This document shows positions 54,204-64,000 of a stretch of DNA of 64,000 nt, one piece after another. The DNA is taken from positions 62,001 to 126,000 of the forward strand of contig JADIMH010000006.1 of the NCBI GenBank assembly GCA_017694885.1, read 5' to 3'. The DNA comes from Candidatus Cryptobacteroides faecipullorum (GTDB lineage Bacteria > Bacteroidota > Bacteroidia > Bacteroidales > UBA932). How positions within the stretch are numbered: position 1 is the first letter of the stretch; each line of letters begins with the position of its first letter. A program made the position numbers and the translations under genes. The notes beneath the pieces are model-generated. The model was given only the letters and a program-made list of their open reading frames with translations. It was not told the origin of the DNA and did no database searches.

Positions 54204-57200
54204 ATGATGAAAAAGGTTTTTGCAGCTCTGTGTCTGACGGCATTGCTGCTTCTCTCCGGCACCGGTCCGGATGCATCTGCGACCTCATGGAAAACGGATC
54301 GGGAGGCCAGGAAGGAATTCAGGACGGCAGTCTCTCTGTTCGACCGCGGAATGTATGACAGGGCACGGCACCTGTTCAGTTCCATTGCCGGAAGGTACGG
54401 CGACTACGAGGCTGAAGGATATGCTGTCCTGTGTTCGGCAAACCTTAGGACCGAAGGTTACGGGAGTCTTGTGGAACAGTATATCGGGGATTATCCGTAT
54501 TCATGGCTGATACCTGCTATCAGATACCGGTATGCGCTGAACCTTTTCGATGATGACGACTATGCCGGAGCGCTGTCTCAGTTCGATGCCATCTCCAGAC
54601 ACGGGATAGCAAGGGAAAAGGTACCCGAGTTCCTTTTCAAGAGGGCCTATTGCGATTTCAGTCTCGGAAACTATGAGCGGGCGCTTCTCAGGTTCAAGGA
54701 GTTCGAGACTCGGAAGGACTCTGACTATACGGCTCCGGCACGATTCGCTTCAGGGTACATCCTCTACAGACAGAAGGATTTCGGGAAGGCACTTGAATGG
54801 TTCAGGCTTTCTGCCGTGGATTCCAGGTTCACTTCGATGTCGGACTATTACATAGTGGAATGCCTCTATATGCTCGGAGACCATGAGGCCGTATGCAGTC
54901 AGGCTCCTGCCTTGATGGAATATATTCCGCAGGAACGCAGGCCTCATGTCATAAGGATGATTTCCGAATCGTGGCTCGTGCTCGGCGATGCGGACAAGGC
55001 CAGATACTGGTTCGACCGGAACCAGGATTCTTCGGAATTGCGTTCACGCGGCGATTATTTCTATGCCGGATCGGTCCTCTATGCAGTGGATGACTATCAG
55101 GGTGCCATAGACAAATATTCCATGATGACGGAGCGTACCGATTCAATCGGGCAGATAGCCAATTACCATCTCGGATACTGTTATATCCAGACCAAGAACA
55201 AAGTGGCTGCGATGAAGGCTTTCCAGGATGCTTCCATGGTAGAATATGATCCTGACATTACGGAAGACGCCTATTTCAATTATGCGAAGCTGGCTTTCGA
55301 CCTCAACAATGACTCTTCTGTCTTCAATGATTACCTGAAGAAGTATGCGGATATGGAGAGAGGGGACAAGATAAACAGCTATATTGCCGTGGCAGCTCTC
55401 TACAACCATGATTACGAAACGGCAATAGACGCCTACGGCAGGATCGATGACATGGATCCGGACATGACGTCCAATTATATGAAGGCCAATTATCTCAGGG
55501 CCGCCCAGCTCATTTCGAGCGGTTCATACAGGGATGCCGTACCGTATCTCAAGGCTGCGTCATATTATTCTGACAGGCTGTCGATGTTCAACCAGTTGTC
55601 CCGTTTCTGGATTGCGGAGTCATATTACAGGAACGACCAGTACGGCGAGGCGATAGACCTTTATACCGAACTCTACAATATTTCGGCCCTGTACCGTATG
55701 AAAGAGGGCTATCTTATTCCTTATAATATCGCCTATTGCTTCTTTAAGGAAGAGAACTATCAGAAAGCCGCCGTATGGTTTAAGGAGTACCTTTCCGGAG
55801 ATTCCGTATTATACAGGAAAGAGGCTGCCCTGAGGTATGCCGACTGTTTTTTCATGATGTCGGACTATGCCGGTGCAATCAGTGCATACAACACTGTCCT
55901 CAAGGACTATTTCGATGTCAATGATATCTATCCTTATTATCAGGCTGCCATTTCATACGGGCTGGAAGGAGATAATGAAAGGAAAATTTCCCTGCTTGAC
56001 AATGTAAACAAGGCTGACCCTTCGTCCGCTTTCTATCCGGAAGCGCTTTTTGAACTCGGCCGCTCGTATGTCGCGGCGGATGACCCTGCAAAGGCCGCCT
56101 CTACATTCAACAGACTTATAGGGACGGTCAAGGACAGCACGTTCATAGCCAGATCAATGATCGAGCTCGGGATGATCTGCAGGAATGCCGGAGACGGGCA
56201 GAAGGCTTTGGAGTATTTGAAGAAGGTGGTCGAGGAATTTCCTTTTTCCGGATATGCCGACGATGCCCTTCTGGCTGTAGAGTCCGTTTATCAGTCCGCC
56301 AACGAGCCTGAAAAATACCTTGCATACATAGACAGTATAGGAAAATCTTCGCTCAAGACCGAAGATGAGAAGGAAATGATGATCTTCAATGCTGCCGAGC
56401 AGATATATCTTTCTGAAAACTATCAGAAGGCTGTGGTTTCTCTGCAGTCCTATATGGACAAATACCCTTCGGGGACCAAAGTCAGCCAGGCGGAGTTCTA
56501 TCTGGCAGAATGTTTCAGGAATATCGGACAGATGGAAAAGGCATGCGATTATTATGCAAAGGCGGCTGACGACGGAACAGGCTCTTTCAGGGAGCTGGCA
56601 ATACTCAACTATGCGAGGATTTCCTACGACCTCCAGCGCTATGAAGACGCTTTGGGCGGGTATGCGTCCCTGCTGGATTCGGCACGTCTCGAGAACAACA
56701 GGTATGAAGCCATGCTGGGCATGATGCGTTCCGCCTATATGGCCCATCGCTATGACGATGCCATAAAGTATGCTTCGGATGTCAGGTCCGACCGCCGCAG
56801 CAATGGCGATACGGTCCGGGAGTCCGACTGGATAACAGCCAAATCCTATCTGGCTACAAGCCGCCGTGACGAAGCTTTTGCCATTCTGGACACCCTGTCG
56901 GCGGATCCGTATTCTTCCGAAGGGGCCGAGGCTGCATGGCTGCTGATCCAGGACTGCTATGACAGAGGCGTTTTCGATGAAGTGGAAACCAGGGTATACA
57001 GCCTTTCGGATACTGGCACGGGACAGACATACTGGCTTGCAAAGTCCTTTATCGTCCTCGGTGATGCGTTTGCAGAGAGGGGTGAGTTAGAGCAGGCCAA
57101 GGCTACATTCCAGAGCATAGCCGACGGGTATACTCCGCTTCCTGGCGGAGACGATGTTCTCGACAATGTCAGAATGCGGCTTTCCCGGATAGAGGAAATG

Positions 57201-57263
57201 ATGTCCTCCACGGAGACAGAAACTGGACAGGAGCCTGCGGCTGACAGCATCGGAACACTATGA
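54204..57263 (+). CDS. Large periplasmic/exported TPR-repeat protein
   Basis: 1019 aa from ATG 54204 (ATG 54207 is equally possible; the ORF track uses a TTG at 54174). Signal peptide VFAALCLTALLLLSGTGPDASA. The rest is a continuous superhelix of TPR units with Tyr- and Asp-rich loops (RKEFRTAVSLFDRGMYDRAR, RYALNLFDDDDYAGALSQF, GRSYVAADDPAKAASTFNRL, AEFYLAECFRNIGQMEKA). It resembles YbgF/BamD-like scaffolds but is much longer. It is followed by an outer-membrane barrel gene 52 nt downstream and then gyrB. The order suggests the TPR protein and the barrel act together at the outer membrane; the function is not known. Confidence 0.75.
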   Translation: MMKKVFAALCLTALLLLSGTGPDASATSWKTDREARKEFRTAVSLFDRGMYDRARHLFSSIAGRYGDYEAEGYAVLCSANLRTEGYGSLVEQYIGDYPYSWLIPAIRYRYALNLFDDDDYAGALSQFDAISRHGIAREKVPEFLFKRAYCDFSLGNYERALLRFKEFETRKDSDYTAPARFASGYILYRQKDFGKALEWFRLSAVDSRFTSMSDYYIVECLYMLGDHEAVCSQAPALMEYIPQERRPHVIRMISESWLVLGDADKARYWFDRNQDSSELRSRGDYFYAGSVLYAVDDYQGAIDKYSMMTERTDSIGQIANYHLGYCYIQTKNKVAAMKAFQDASMVEYDPDITEDAYFNYAKLAFDLNNDSSVFNDYLKKYADMERGDKINSYIAVAALYNHDYETAIDAYGRIDDMDPDMTSNYMKANYLRAAQLISSGSYRDAVPYLKAASYYSDRLSMFNQLSRFWIAESYYRNDQYGEAIDLYTELYNISALYRMKEGYLIPYNIAYCFFKEENYQKAAVWFKEYLSGDSVLYRKEAALRYADCFFMMSDYAGAISAYNTVLKDYFDVNDIYPYYQAAISYGLEGDNERKISLLDNVNKADPSSAFYPEALFELGRSYVAADDPAKAASTFNRLIGTVKDSTFIARSMIELGMICRNAGDGQKALEYLKKVVEEFPFSGYADDALLAVESVYQSANEPEKYLAYIDSIGKSSLKTEDEKEMMIFNAAEQIYLSENYQKAVVSLQSYMDKYPSGTKVSQAEFYLAECFRNIGQMEKACDYYAKAADDGTGSFRELAILNYARISYDLQRYEDALGGYASLLDSARLENNRYEAMLGMMRSAYMAHRYDDAIKYASDVRSDRRSNGDTVRESDWITAKSYLATSRRDEAFAILDTLSADPYSSEGAEAAWLLIQDCYDRGVFDEVETRVYSLSDTGTGQTYWLAKSFIVLGDAFAERGELEQAKATFQSIADGYTPLPGGDDVLDNVRMRLSRIEEMMSSTETETGQEPAADSIGTL

Positions 57264-57315
57264 TGGACGGGATTATCCTGCCGGAGAAAACAATGGACCT
57301 GAAAAACGAAAAGAT

Positions 57316-59085
57316 ATGCACCGTATTGAATTATATATAATGCCTGCCTTCATGCTGGCCGCACTTTCCGCCTCGGCTCAGGACATAGATCCTACCGTCG
57401 AGGTTTCCCGCATCTATCAGGGAAAAATGATAGAGGTACATAAGCCGATGATAGAGATGCAGGTGCCGGACAGCGTGACGCGTTTTGACCTGGATTTCGA
57501 CTATTCGGTATTCGACAATCCGTATAAGGGCACTTATGAATTCAACCCGTACGTACAGAACATGAAGCCGCAGCCTGATGCCGGATCCGGGCGACGGCTG
57601 TTTATAAAAGCGGGCGCCGGATATCCGTTGCATCCCGTCTTCGATCTTGTCTGGTCTCCTGGTCTCAAAGGCAGGTTCCGTATGAGCACGTATGTCACCC
57701 ACCGGTCATATGTCGGCAGATACAGGAACATTTCTCCTGTTTCGGACCAAGCTGCAGGAAAGGTGTATCTGGATTCTTTCCAGGACGGGACAGGCCCTGA
57801 CAAAGGGTGGAAAGGCCATGATCTTTCTACCAGGGCTGGGGTAGACGGCAGTGTCAGCTGGGGCAGCGGCGTTTTTTCCTTCGATGTAGGCTATTACGGT
57901 CTTGCCACGGGGGACACTCTGACCACAAGAGGGTACAATGCCCTGGATGCCAGGGTCCGTGTCCGTTCAGAGGAAAACAGGGAGCGTTATTTCCTTTATG
58001 ATATAGATGCGGCATACAGGTATGGGGCCGACCGTCTGGACCGTTCCGGATTTTCCGGCCAGGCTGATCTGTCGGGCCATGAATTTTCTTTTAAATCCGC
58101 ATTGGGCCCGGTATTCTCCAAGGAACAGCGCCTGACGGCGGCAATAGGGTTCGATATGGTGTCTTACGGCAATGTATTCGGGACCATGGCCGGAAAGGTA
58201 TCTCTCAATCCGAAATACTCCCTTGACAAGGGCAGATGGCGGCTCGGGCTCGGCGTGCTGTTTTCCGCTATGTTCAACAGCGGTGCAGACGGTCTCCTTC
58301 CGTCTCAGTACTCCAAGAAAGGCCAGTATGTCTATCCTGACATTTCTGTCGGATATGAACTCGTCCGCAATTATATGGAGCTGTATGCGGCCCTTGGAGG
58401 CGGCGACAGGTTGGGAAAGTATTCCGATATGCTCGGACGCTTCCATTTCATTACCCCGCTTTACACTTACGGCGTGTCGGGGCCTTTGCTTGACAATACC
58501 GTAGAACGCATTTCGGCGTCTGCCGGTCTGCGTGGAAATATCGCATCGCGCTTCACTTATGACCTGAGTGCCGGTTACAGGAATTTCTCCAGTGTTCCCC
58601 TTTATGCTGTCGTTTCAGGATCCGGAAGGCTTGAACCCGGGTATTTTATGACACTGGCATATACCGGAATGCAGATGTTCTATGCATCCCTGGATTACGG
58701 ATGGAAATCCGATGCGTTCTCTTTAGACGGGAATTTCACTTACAGGAACACCGCTATCCGGGACAATGGAGTCAGGTCTGTCGGACAGGAGGGAGTCATG
58801 GCGTTTTTCGCCCCTGCTTCATTCTCGGGCAATGTCAGAGCCATGTATAACTGGCACAGGCGTGTCTATGCCGGTGCAGACTGCGATTTATCGCTGGCAA
58901 GGCACAGCAGTCTGTGCAGTATCGGAAGCTATGCCGATCTCGGAATCTATGTCGAGGTCAGGACGGCAGGGATTTTTTCCTTCTGGCTCCGCGGCGGAAA
59001 CATGTTGAATATGACTGTCCAGAGGGCACCTGCATATGCCGAGAGCGGAATCAATTTTACGATGGGAATCTGCTTGAATTTGTGA
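57316..59085 (+). CDS. Outer-membrane beta-barrel protein (TonB-receptor-like barrel without plug)
   Basis: 589 aa. A signal peptide (IMPAFMLAALSASAQ) is followed by a short N-terminal region and then alternating amphipathic strands rich in Tyr, Gly and aromatic residues to the end (FRMSTYVTHRSYVGRYRN, DLSAGYRNFSSVPLYAVV, FWLRGGNMLNMTVQRAPAYAE, terminal MGICLNL). No plug domain or TonB box is seen, so it is not a full TonB-dependent receptor. It lies 52 nt after the TPR gene and 39 nt before gyrB. A specific substrate cannot be named. Confidence 0.7.
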   Translation: MHRIELYIMPAFMLAALSASAQDIDPTVEVSRIYQGKMIEVHKPMIEMQVPDSVTRFDLDFDYSVFDNPYKGTYEFNPYVQNMKPQPDAGSGRRLFIKAGAGYPLHPVFDLVWSPGLKGRFRMSTYVTHRSYVGRYRNISPVSDQAAGKVYLDSFQDGTGPDKGWKGHDLSTRAGVDGSVSWGSGVFSFDVGYYGLATGDTLTTRGYNALDARVRVRSEENRERYFLYDIDAAYRYGADRLDRSGFSGQADLSGHEFSFKSALGPVFSKEQRLTAAIGFDMVSYGNVFGTMAGKVSLNPKYSLDKGRWRLGLGVLFSAMFNSGADGLLPSQYSKKGQYVYPDISVGYELVRNYMELYAALGGGDRLGKYSDMLGRFHFITPLYTYGVSGPLLDNTVERISASAGLRGNIASRFTYDLSAGYRNFSSVPLYAVVSGSGRLEPGYFMTLAYTGMQMFYASLDYGWKSDAFSLDGNFTYRNTAIRDNGVRSVGQEGVMAFFAPASFSGNVRAMYNWHRRVYAGADCDLSLARHSSLCSIGSYADLGIYVEVRTAGIFSFWLRGGNMLNMTVQRAPAYAESGINFTMGICLNL

Positions 59086-59094
59086 TAAAATTAT

Positions 59095-61224
<2,130 letters not shown>

Positions 61225-61261
61225 CATACTGAACAGAAAATAGTACTAAAATTTAAATATT

Positions 61262-62524
61262 ATGGATATTTTTGACAGAATAGCAAGAGATTCCGGCGGA
61301 CCTCTCGGCCAGTACAGACAGAAGGCGTTCGGATATTACATGTTTCCGAAGCTCGAAGGTGAGCTCGGCCCGCACATGAAGTTCAGAGGCAAGGAAGTCC
61401 TGAACTGGAGCCTGAACAACTATCTCGGTCTGGCGAACCATCCGGAAGTGAGAAAGACGGATGCCGAGGCTGCGGCCAAGTGGGGTCTCGCATACCCTAT
61501 GGGCAGCCGTATGATGACAGGCCATACTTCTCTCCATGAGAAATTCGAGAGGGAGCTTGCTGATTTCGAGAAGAAAGAGGATGCTTTCCTGTTCAACTTC
61601 GGCTACCAGGGAATCATATCGACCATAGATGCACTGATGGACAGGCATGATGTGATAGTCTATGATTCAGAGGCCCATGCCTGCCTTATCGACGGGGCAC
61701 GTCTGCACATGGGAAAGAGAATGACCTACCGTCACAACGATATAGAAAGCTGCGAGGCTACGCTCAAGCGGGCTACCAAACTTTGCGAGGAGACCGGAGG
61801 CGGCATACTCCTGATTACCGAGGGTGTATACGGTATGACCGGAGCATTGGGCAACCTTGACGAAATCGTGGCGCTCAAGAAAAAATACAAATTCAGGATA
61901 CTTATAGATGATGCGCACGGATTCGGTAATATGGGACCTACCGGCAGGGGTACATCGGAGCATTTCGGCGTGATGGACGAAGTTGACCTTTATATCGGTG
62001 CATATGCGAAATCCATGGCCAGCATCGGCGGTTTCGTGGCAGGACCTAAGGTCATCATCGACTATCTCCGCTACAATCTCCGTTCCCAGATCTACGCGAA
62101 ATCCCTCCCGATGGCTTTCGTTGAGGGCGGTCTCAAACGGCTTGAGATCATCCGCAGTGCCGAAGGCGATGAGCTCCGCAAGAAGCTGTTTACCATCACA
62201 CGTACCCTTCAGGACGGTTTCCGCAACCTGGGTTTCGACATCGGGCCGGCACAGGCATGCGTCACTCCGGTGGCTATCAAGGGCGGTGTCGGACAGGCTA
62301 CCCGCATGGCTGTGGATCTGCGTGAGAACTACGGGATTTTCTGCTCTATCGTGGTCTATCCTGTCATTCCTAAGGGTATGGTTATTTTCCGCATCATATC
62401 TACGGCGGCCCATTCCATGGAAGATGTCGAATACACTCTGAAAGCTTTCACCGAGATGCGTGACAAGCTCAACAGGGGAGAGTATGACGGGGATGATGTT
62501 ATAGATATGGCAGACAAAGACTGA
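61262..62524 (+). CDS. spt: Serine palmitoyltransferase-type alpha-oxoamine synthase
   Basis: 420 aa. PLP-dependent alpha-oxoamine synthase: NWSLNNYLGLANHPEV, PMGSRMMTGHTSLHEKFE, stacking His in DSEAHACLIDG, ILIDDAHGFG, and the Schiff-base lysine in YAKSMASIGGFV. It condenses serine with an acyl-CoA, releasing CO2, to give 3-ketosphinganine, as expected in Bacteroidota that make sphingolipids. AONS/Kbl members are close relatives, but the absence of biotin genes and the adjacent SDR and acyltransferase-like genes favour SPT. It starts 37 nt after element B and runs into the SDR gene with a 2-nt gap. Confidence 0.82.
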   Translation: MDIFDRIARDSGGPLGQYRQKAFGYYMFPKLEGELGPHMKFRGKEVLNWSLNNYLGLANHPEVRKTDAEAAAKWGLAYPMGSRMMTGHTSLHEKFERELADFEKKEDAFLFNFGYQGIISTIDALMDRHDVIVYDSEAHACLIDGARLHMGKRMTYRHNDIESCEATLKRATKLCEETGGGILLITEGVYGMTGALGNLDEIVALKKKYKFRILIDDAHGFGNMGPTGRGTSEHFGVMDEVDLYIGAYAKSMASIGGFVAGPKVIIDYLRYNLRSQIYAKSLPMAFVEGGLKRLEIIRSAEGDELRKKLFTITRTLQDGFRNLGFDIGPAQACVTPVAIKGGVGQATRMAVDLRENYGIFCSIVVYPVIPKGMVIFRIISTAAHSMEDVEYTLKAFTEMRDKLNRGEYDGDDVIDMADKD

Positions 62525-62526
62525 TT

Positions 62527-63354
62527 ATGAAAAGAGATTACTTTAAAGATAAAGTAATGATTATAACGGGAGCCAGCTCGGGAATCGGGTTGGCTTCTGC
62601 CAAATTATTCGCATCGCTCGGCGCAAAGCTGGCTCTGGCGGCAAGGTCGGAGGACAAACTGCAGGCCCTGGCGGCGCAGATTTCCAGGAATCCTGAGGAT
62701 GACATTCTGTGCGTGAAGACGGACGTTTCTGTTGAGGAAGACTGTAAGAAGTTGATCAACAAGACTGTAGAAAAATTCGGACGGATAGATATCCTGGTCA
62801 ATAATGCCGGGCTTTCGATGAGGGCAATGTTCAGGGATCTGGATCTGTCGGTAATCAGAACGCTCATGGATGTGAACTTCTGGGGAACAGTATATTGTAC
62901 GAAATATGCTTTGCCTTATCTTCTGCATGCCAAAGGGTCGGTAGTGGGAGTGATTTCCATCGCCGGATTCGCGGGCCTTCCGGGCAGGACGGGATACTCG
63001 TCTTCCAAGTATGCTATCAGGGGATTCCTTGATACCTTGAGGATAGAGCATCTGTACGACGGCTTGCATGTGATGGTTTTCGCTCCGGGATTCACCGCCT
63101 CCAACGTCCGCAACGCGGCCCTTACGGCCGACGGACACCAACAGGGCAAGACCCCGAGGGATGAAGGCAAGATGATGACTGCCGAAAAAGTGGCGGAATA
63201 TATGGCCAAAGGTCTGGTGGAACGCAAGTCGGAAATGATACTGACTCCGATAGGAAAACTTACGGTTTTCATGCACAATATACTTCCGCGTTTGACGGAC
63301 AGGCTGGAATTCAGCTATATGGCCAAGGAACCAGACAGTCCTTTCCATAAATGA
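62527..63354 (+). CDS. Short-chain dehydrogenase/reductase, probable 3-ketosphinganine reductase
   Basis: 275 aa. Classical SDR: cofactor motif TGASSGIGLASAK, LVNNAGLSMRA, catalytic Ser in ISIAGFAGLPG and YSSSK (YxxxK). The basic residue after strand 2 (AARSEDK) suggests NADPH. A C-terminal hydrophobic patch (GKLTVFMHNILPRL) could associate with membrane lipid. Position 2 nt after spt makes reduction of 3-ketosphinganine to sphinganine the natural proposal; this is inferred from context, not from a specific motif. Confidence 0.7.
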   Translation: MKRDYFKDKVMIITGASSGIGLASAKLFASLGAKLALAARSEDKLQALAAQISRNPEDDILCVKTDVSVEEDCKKLINKTVEKFGRIDILVNNAGLSMRAMFRDLDLSVIRTLMDVNFWGTVYCTKYALPYLLHAKGSVVGVISIAGFAGLPGRTGYSSSKYAIRGFLDTLRIEHLYDGLHVMVFAPGFTASNVRNAALTADGHQQGKTPRDEGKMMTAEKVAEYMAKGLVERKSEMILTPIGKLTVFMHNILPRLTDRLEFSYMAKEPDSPFHK

Positions 63355-63362
63355 TTTAGACG

Positions 63363-64000
63363 ATGTCTATGCCGAATAACCTTACACCCGGTACGGCCGG
63401 AGAAATATTCCTTTACCAGGATAGCAGGAAATCCGGGTCGGTGCACCGTTTTGTCGTGACTCTGACAATGCACATCCACAGGACGCAGCTCGAGAAGACC
63501 CTGGATGAACTCATGCCGAGGTTTCCGCAGTTCGCTGCCGGCATCAGGAAAGAAGGCCAGAAACTCGTGTTTTTCCCGTTGACGGCTAAAGTCCCTGTTT
63601 TCCGGTCTTCGGAAGATTTTGCTTCGGACAGGCTGCCAGACATAGGCAGCAAGGAACTGGGGGGATACCTGTTCCGTATTTCATATTCGCAGAAGACGAT
63701 ATTCTTTGACTGGCATCTTTCCCTTTCAGACGGGAAAGGAATGCTCGAGTTCATAAAGTCCGTAATATTCAGGTATATCGAAATGAGCGGTTTTCCGGTG
63801 AAAAATGACGGTACCGTAAAGGAACCTGATGAACCGGCAAATGCGATAGAGGGCGCAGATCCGTATGAAAGACTTGATGACATACCTGCTTCCAGGCCGG
63901 TGTGGTATATGGATGCCAAAGCGTTCAACGCTCCCAAGCCGGACGATGCTGTATCTTCAGGACTGGTGTATGTCCGTCAGATAAGAGTACCTGTATCCAA
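63363..64000 (+). CDS. Condensation/alcohol-acyltransferase-like protein, 3'-truncated by window edge
   Basis: The frame from ATG 63363 is open to the window end (212 codons) and is missing from the ORF track. The start (LTPGTAGEIFLYQDSRKSGSVHRFVVTLTMHI) and the order of strands match the first lobe of condensation-fold acyltransferases (AATase/WS-DGAT-like). Where family members carry HHxxxDG or xHxxxDG, this protein reads WHLSLSDGKGM, so the second (catalytic) His is Leu. It begins 8 nt after the SDR gene, so an acyl-transfer step in lipid assembly is plausible if it is still active. Confidence 0.6.
   Translation, partial: MSMPNNLTPGTAGEIFLYQDSRKSGSVHRFVVTLTMHIHRTQLEKTLDELMPRFPQFAAGIRKEGQKLVFFPLTAKVPVFRSSEDFASDRLPDIGSKELGGYLFRISYSQKTIFFDWHLSLSDGKGMLEFIKSVIFRYIEMSGFPVKNDGTVKEPDEPANAIEGADPYERLDDIPASRPVWYMDAKAFNAPKPDDAVSSGLVYVRQIRVPVS

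Overview
This window comes from a member of the Bacteroidota, most likely the order Bacteroidales. The evidence is a FimA/Mfa1-type fimbrial locus with its DUF3575 and DUF3868-like partners, a complete aerotolerance (bat) operon, a serine palmitoyltransferase gene, promoters of the TTTG-N18/19-TAnnTTTG type, few Shine-Dalgarno sites, and many short-signal lipoproteins. Base composition is mixed (about half GC), with AT-rich spacers. The genus cannot be read from the sequence. No rRNA, CRISPR array, insertion sequence or prophage was recognised; most of the window is core chromosome.

Layout. 1-3.7 kb (+): a fimbrial locus consisting of a DUF3575-like end, an OmpA-like/TPR lipoprotein, a fimbrillin interrupted by one in-frame amber codon, and a FimB/Mfa2-like anchor. 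3.7-4.9 kb: tRNA-Leu(CAG) with its own promoter and terminator, then a D-2-hydroxyacid dehydrogenase. 4.9-16.8 kb (-): truA; exbB-exbD-tonB; then rluB, era, parC, a shikimate kinase/HsdR_N fusion, cca, xerC and hpf. 16.9-25.2 kb (+): moxR, DUF58, an anchored accessory protein, batA, batB, batC and a batD-batE fusion. 25.3-29.4 kb: nnrD and a SpoU methylase (-), glyA (+), and an AT-rich stretch with a YkuD_2 gene (-). 29.4-34.8 kb (-): ppdK, PIN-PhoH ATPase and an AIR-synthase-like protein. 34.9-41.7 kb (+): folC and a very large alpha-2-macroglobulin-like protein. 41.7-47.3 kb: a THUMP-like methyltransferase (-), then a lipoprotein, a phosphohexomutase, a double-DUF1080 lipoprotein and ndk (+). 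47.3-48.2 kb is non-coding but rich in inverted repeats. 48.2-54.1 kb: a NERD/zinc-ribbon protein, a small lipoprotein, and the ftsE-nth-nhaP2-rluA operon (-). 54.2-64 kb (+): a TPR protein, an outer-membrane barrel, gyrB, then serine palmitoyltransferase, an SDR reductase and a truncated acyltransferase-like gene.

How the genes work together. The 4.9-13.9 kb block is a tightly spaced set for RNA processing, ribosome hibernation, chromosome decatenation and dimer resolution. The bat operon encodes a MoxR/VWA envelope system. The last three genes look like a start of sphingolipid synthesis (serine + acyl-CoA condensation, keto reduction, possible acyl transfer).

Most noteworthy observations: (1) a shikimate kinase fused to a type I restriction HsdR N-terminal nuclease-fold domain; (2) two structured intergenic elements, after ndk and gyrB, with the same architecture and compensatory stem changes; (3) a fimbrillin gene broken only by one in-frame TAG; (4) BatD and BatE in one reading frame, with a signal peptide preserved at the junction; (5) an acyltransferase-like protein beside spt whose HHxxxDG motif reads HLxxxDG; (6) a non-coding 0.9 kb stretch with a 23-bp inverted repeat and repeated CACACCTGC words.
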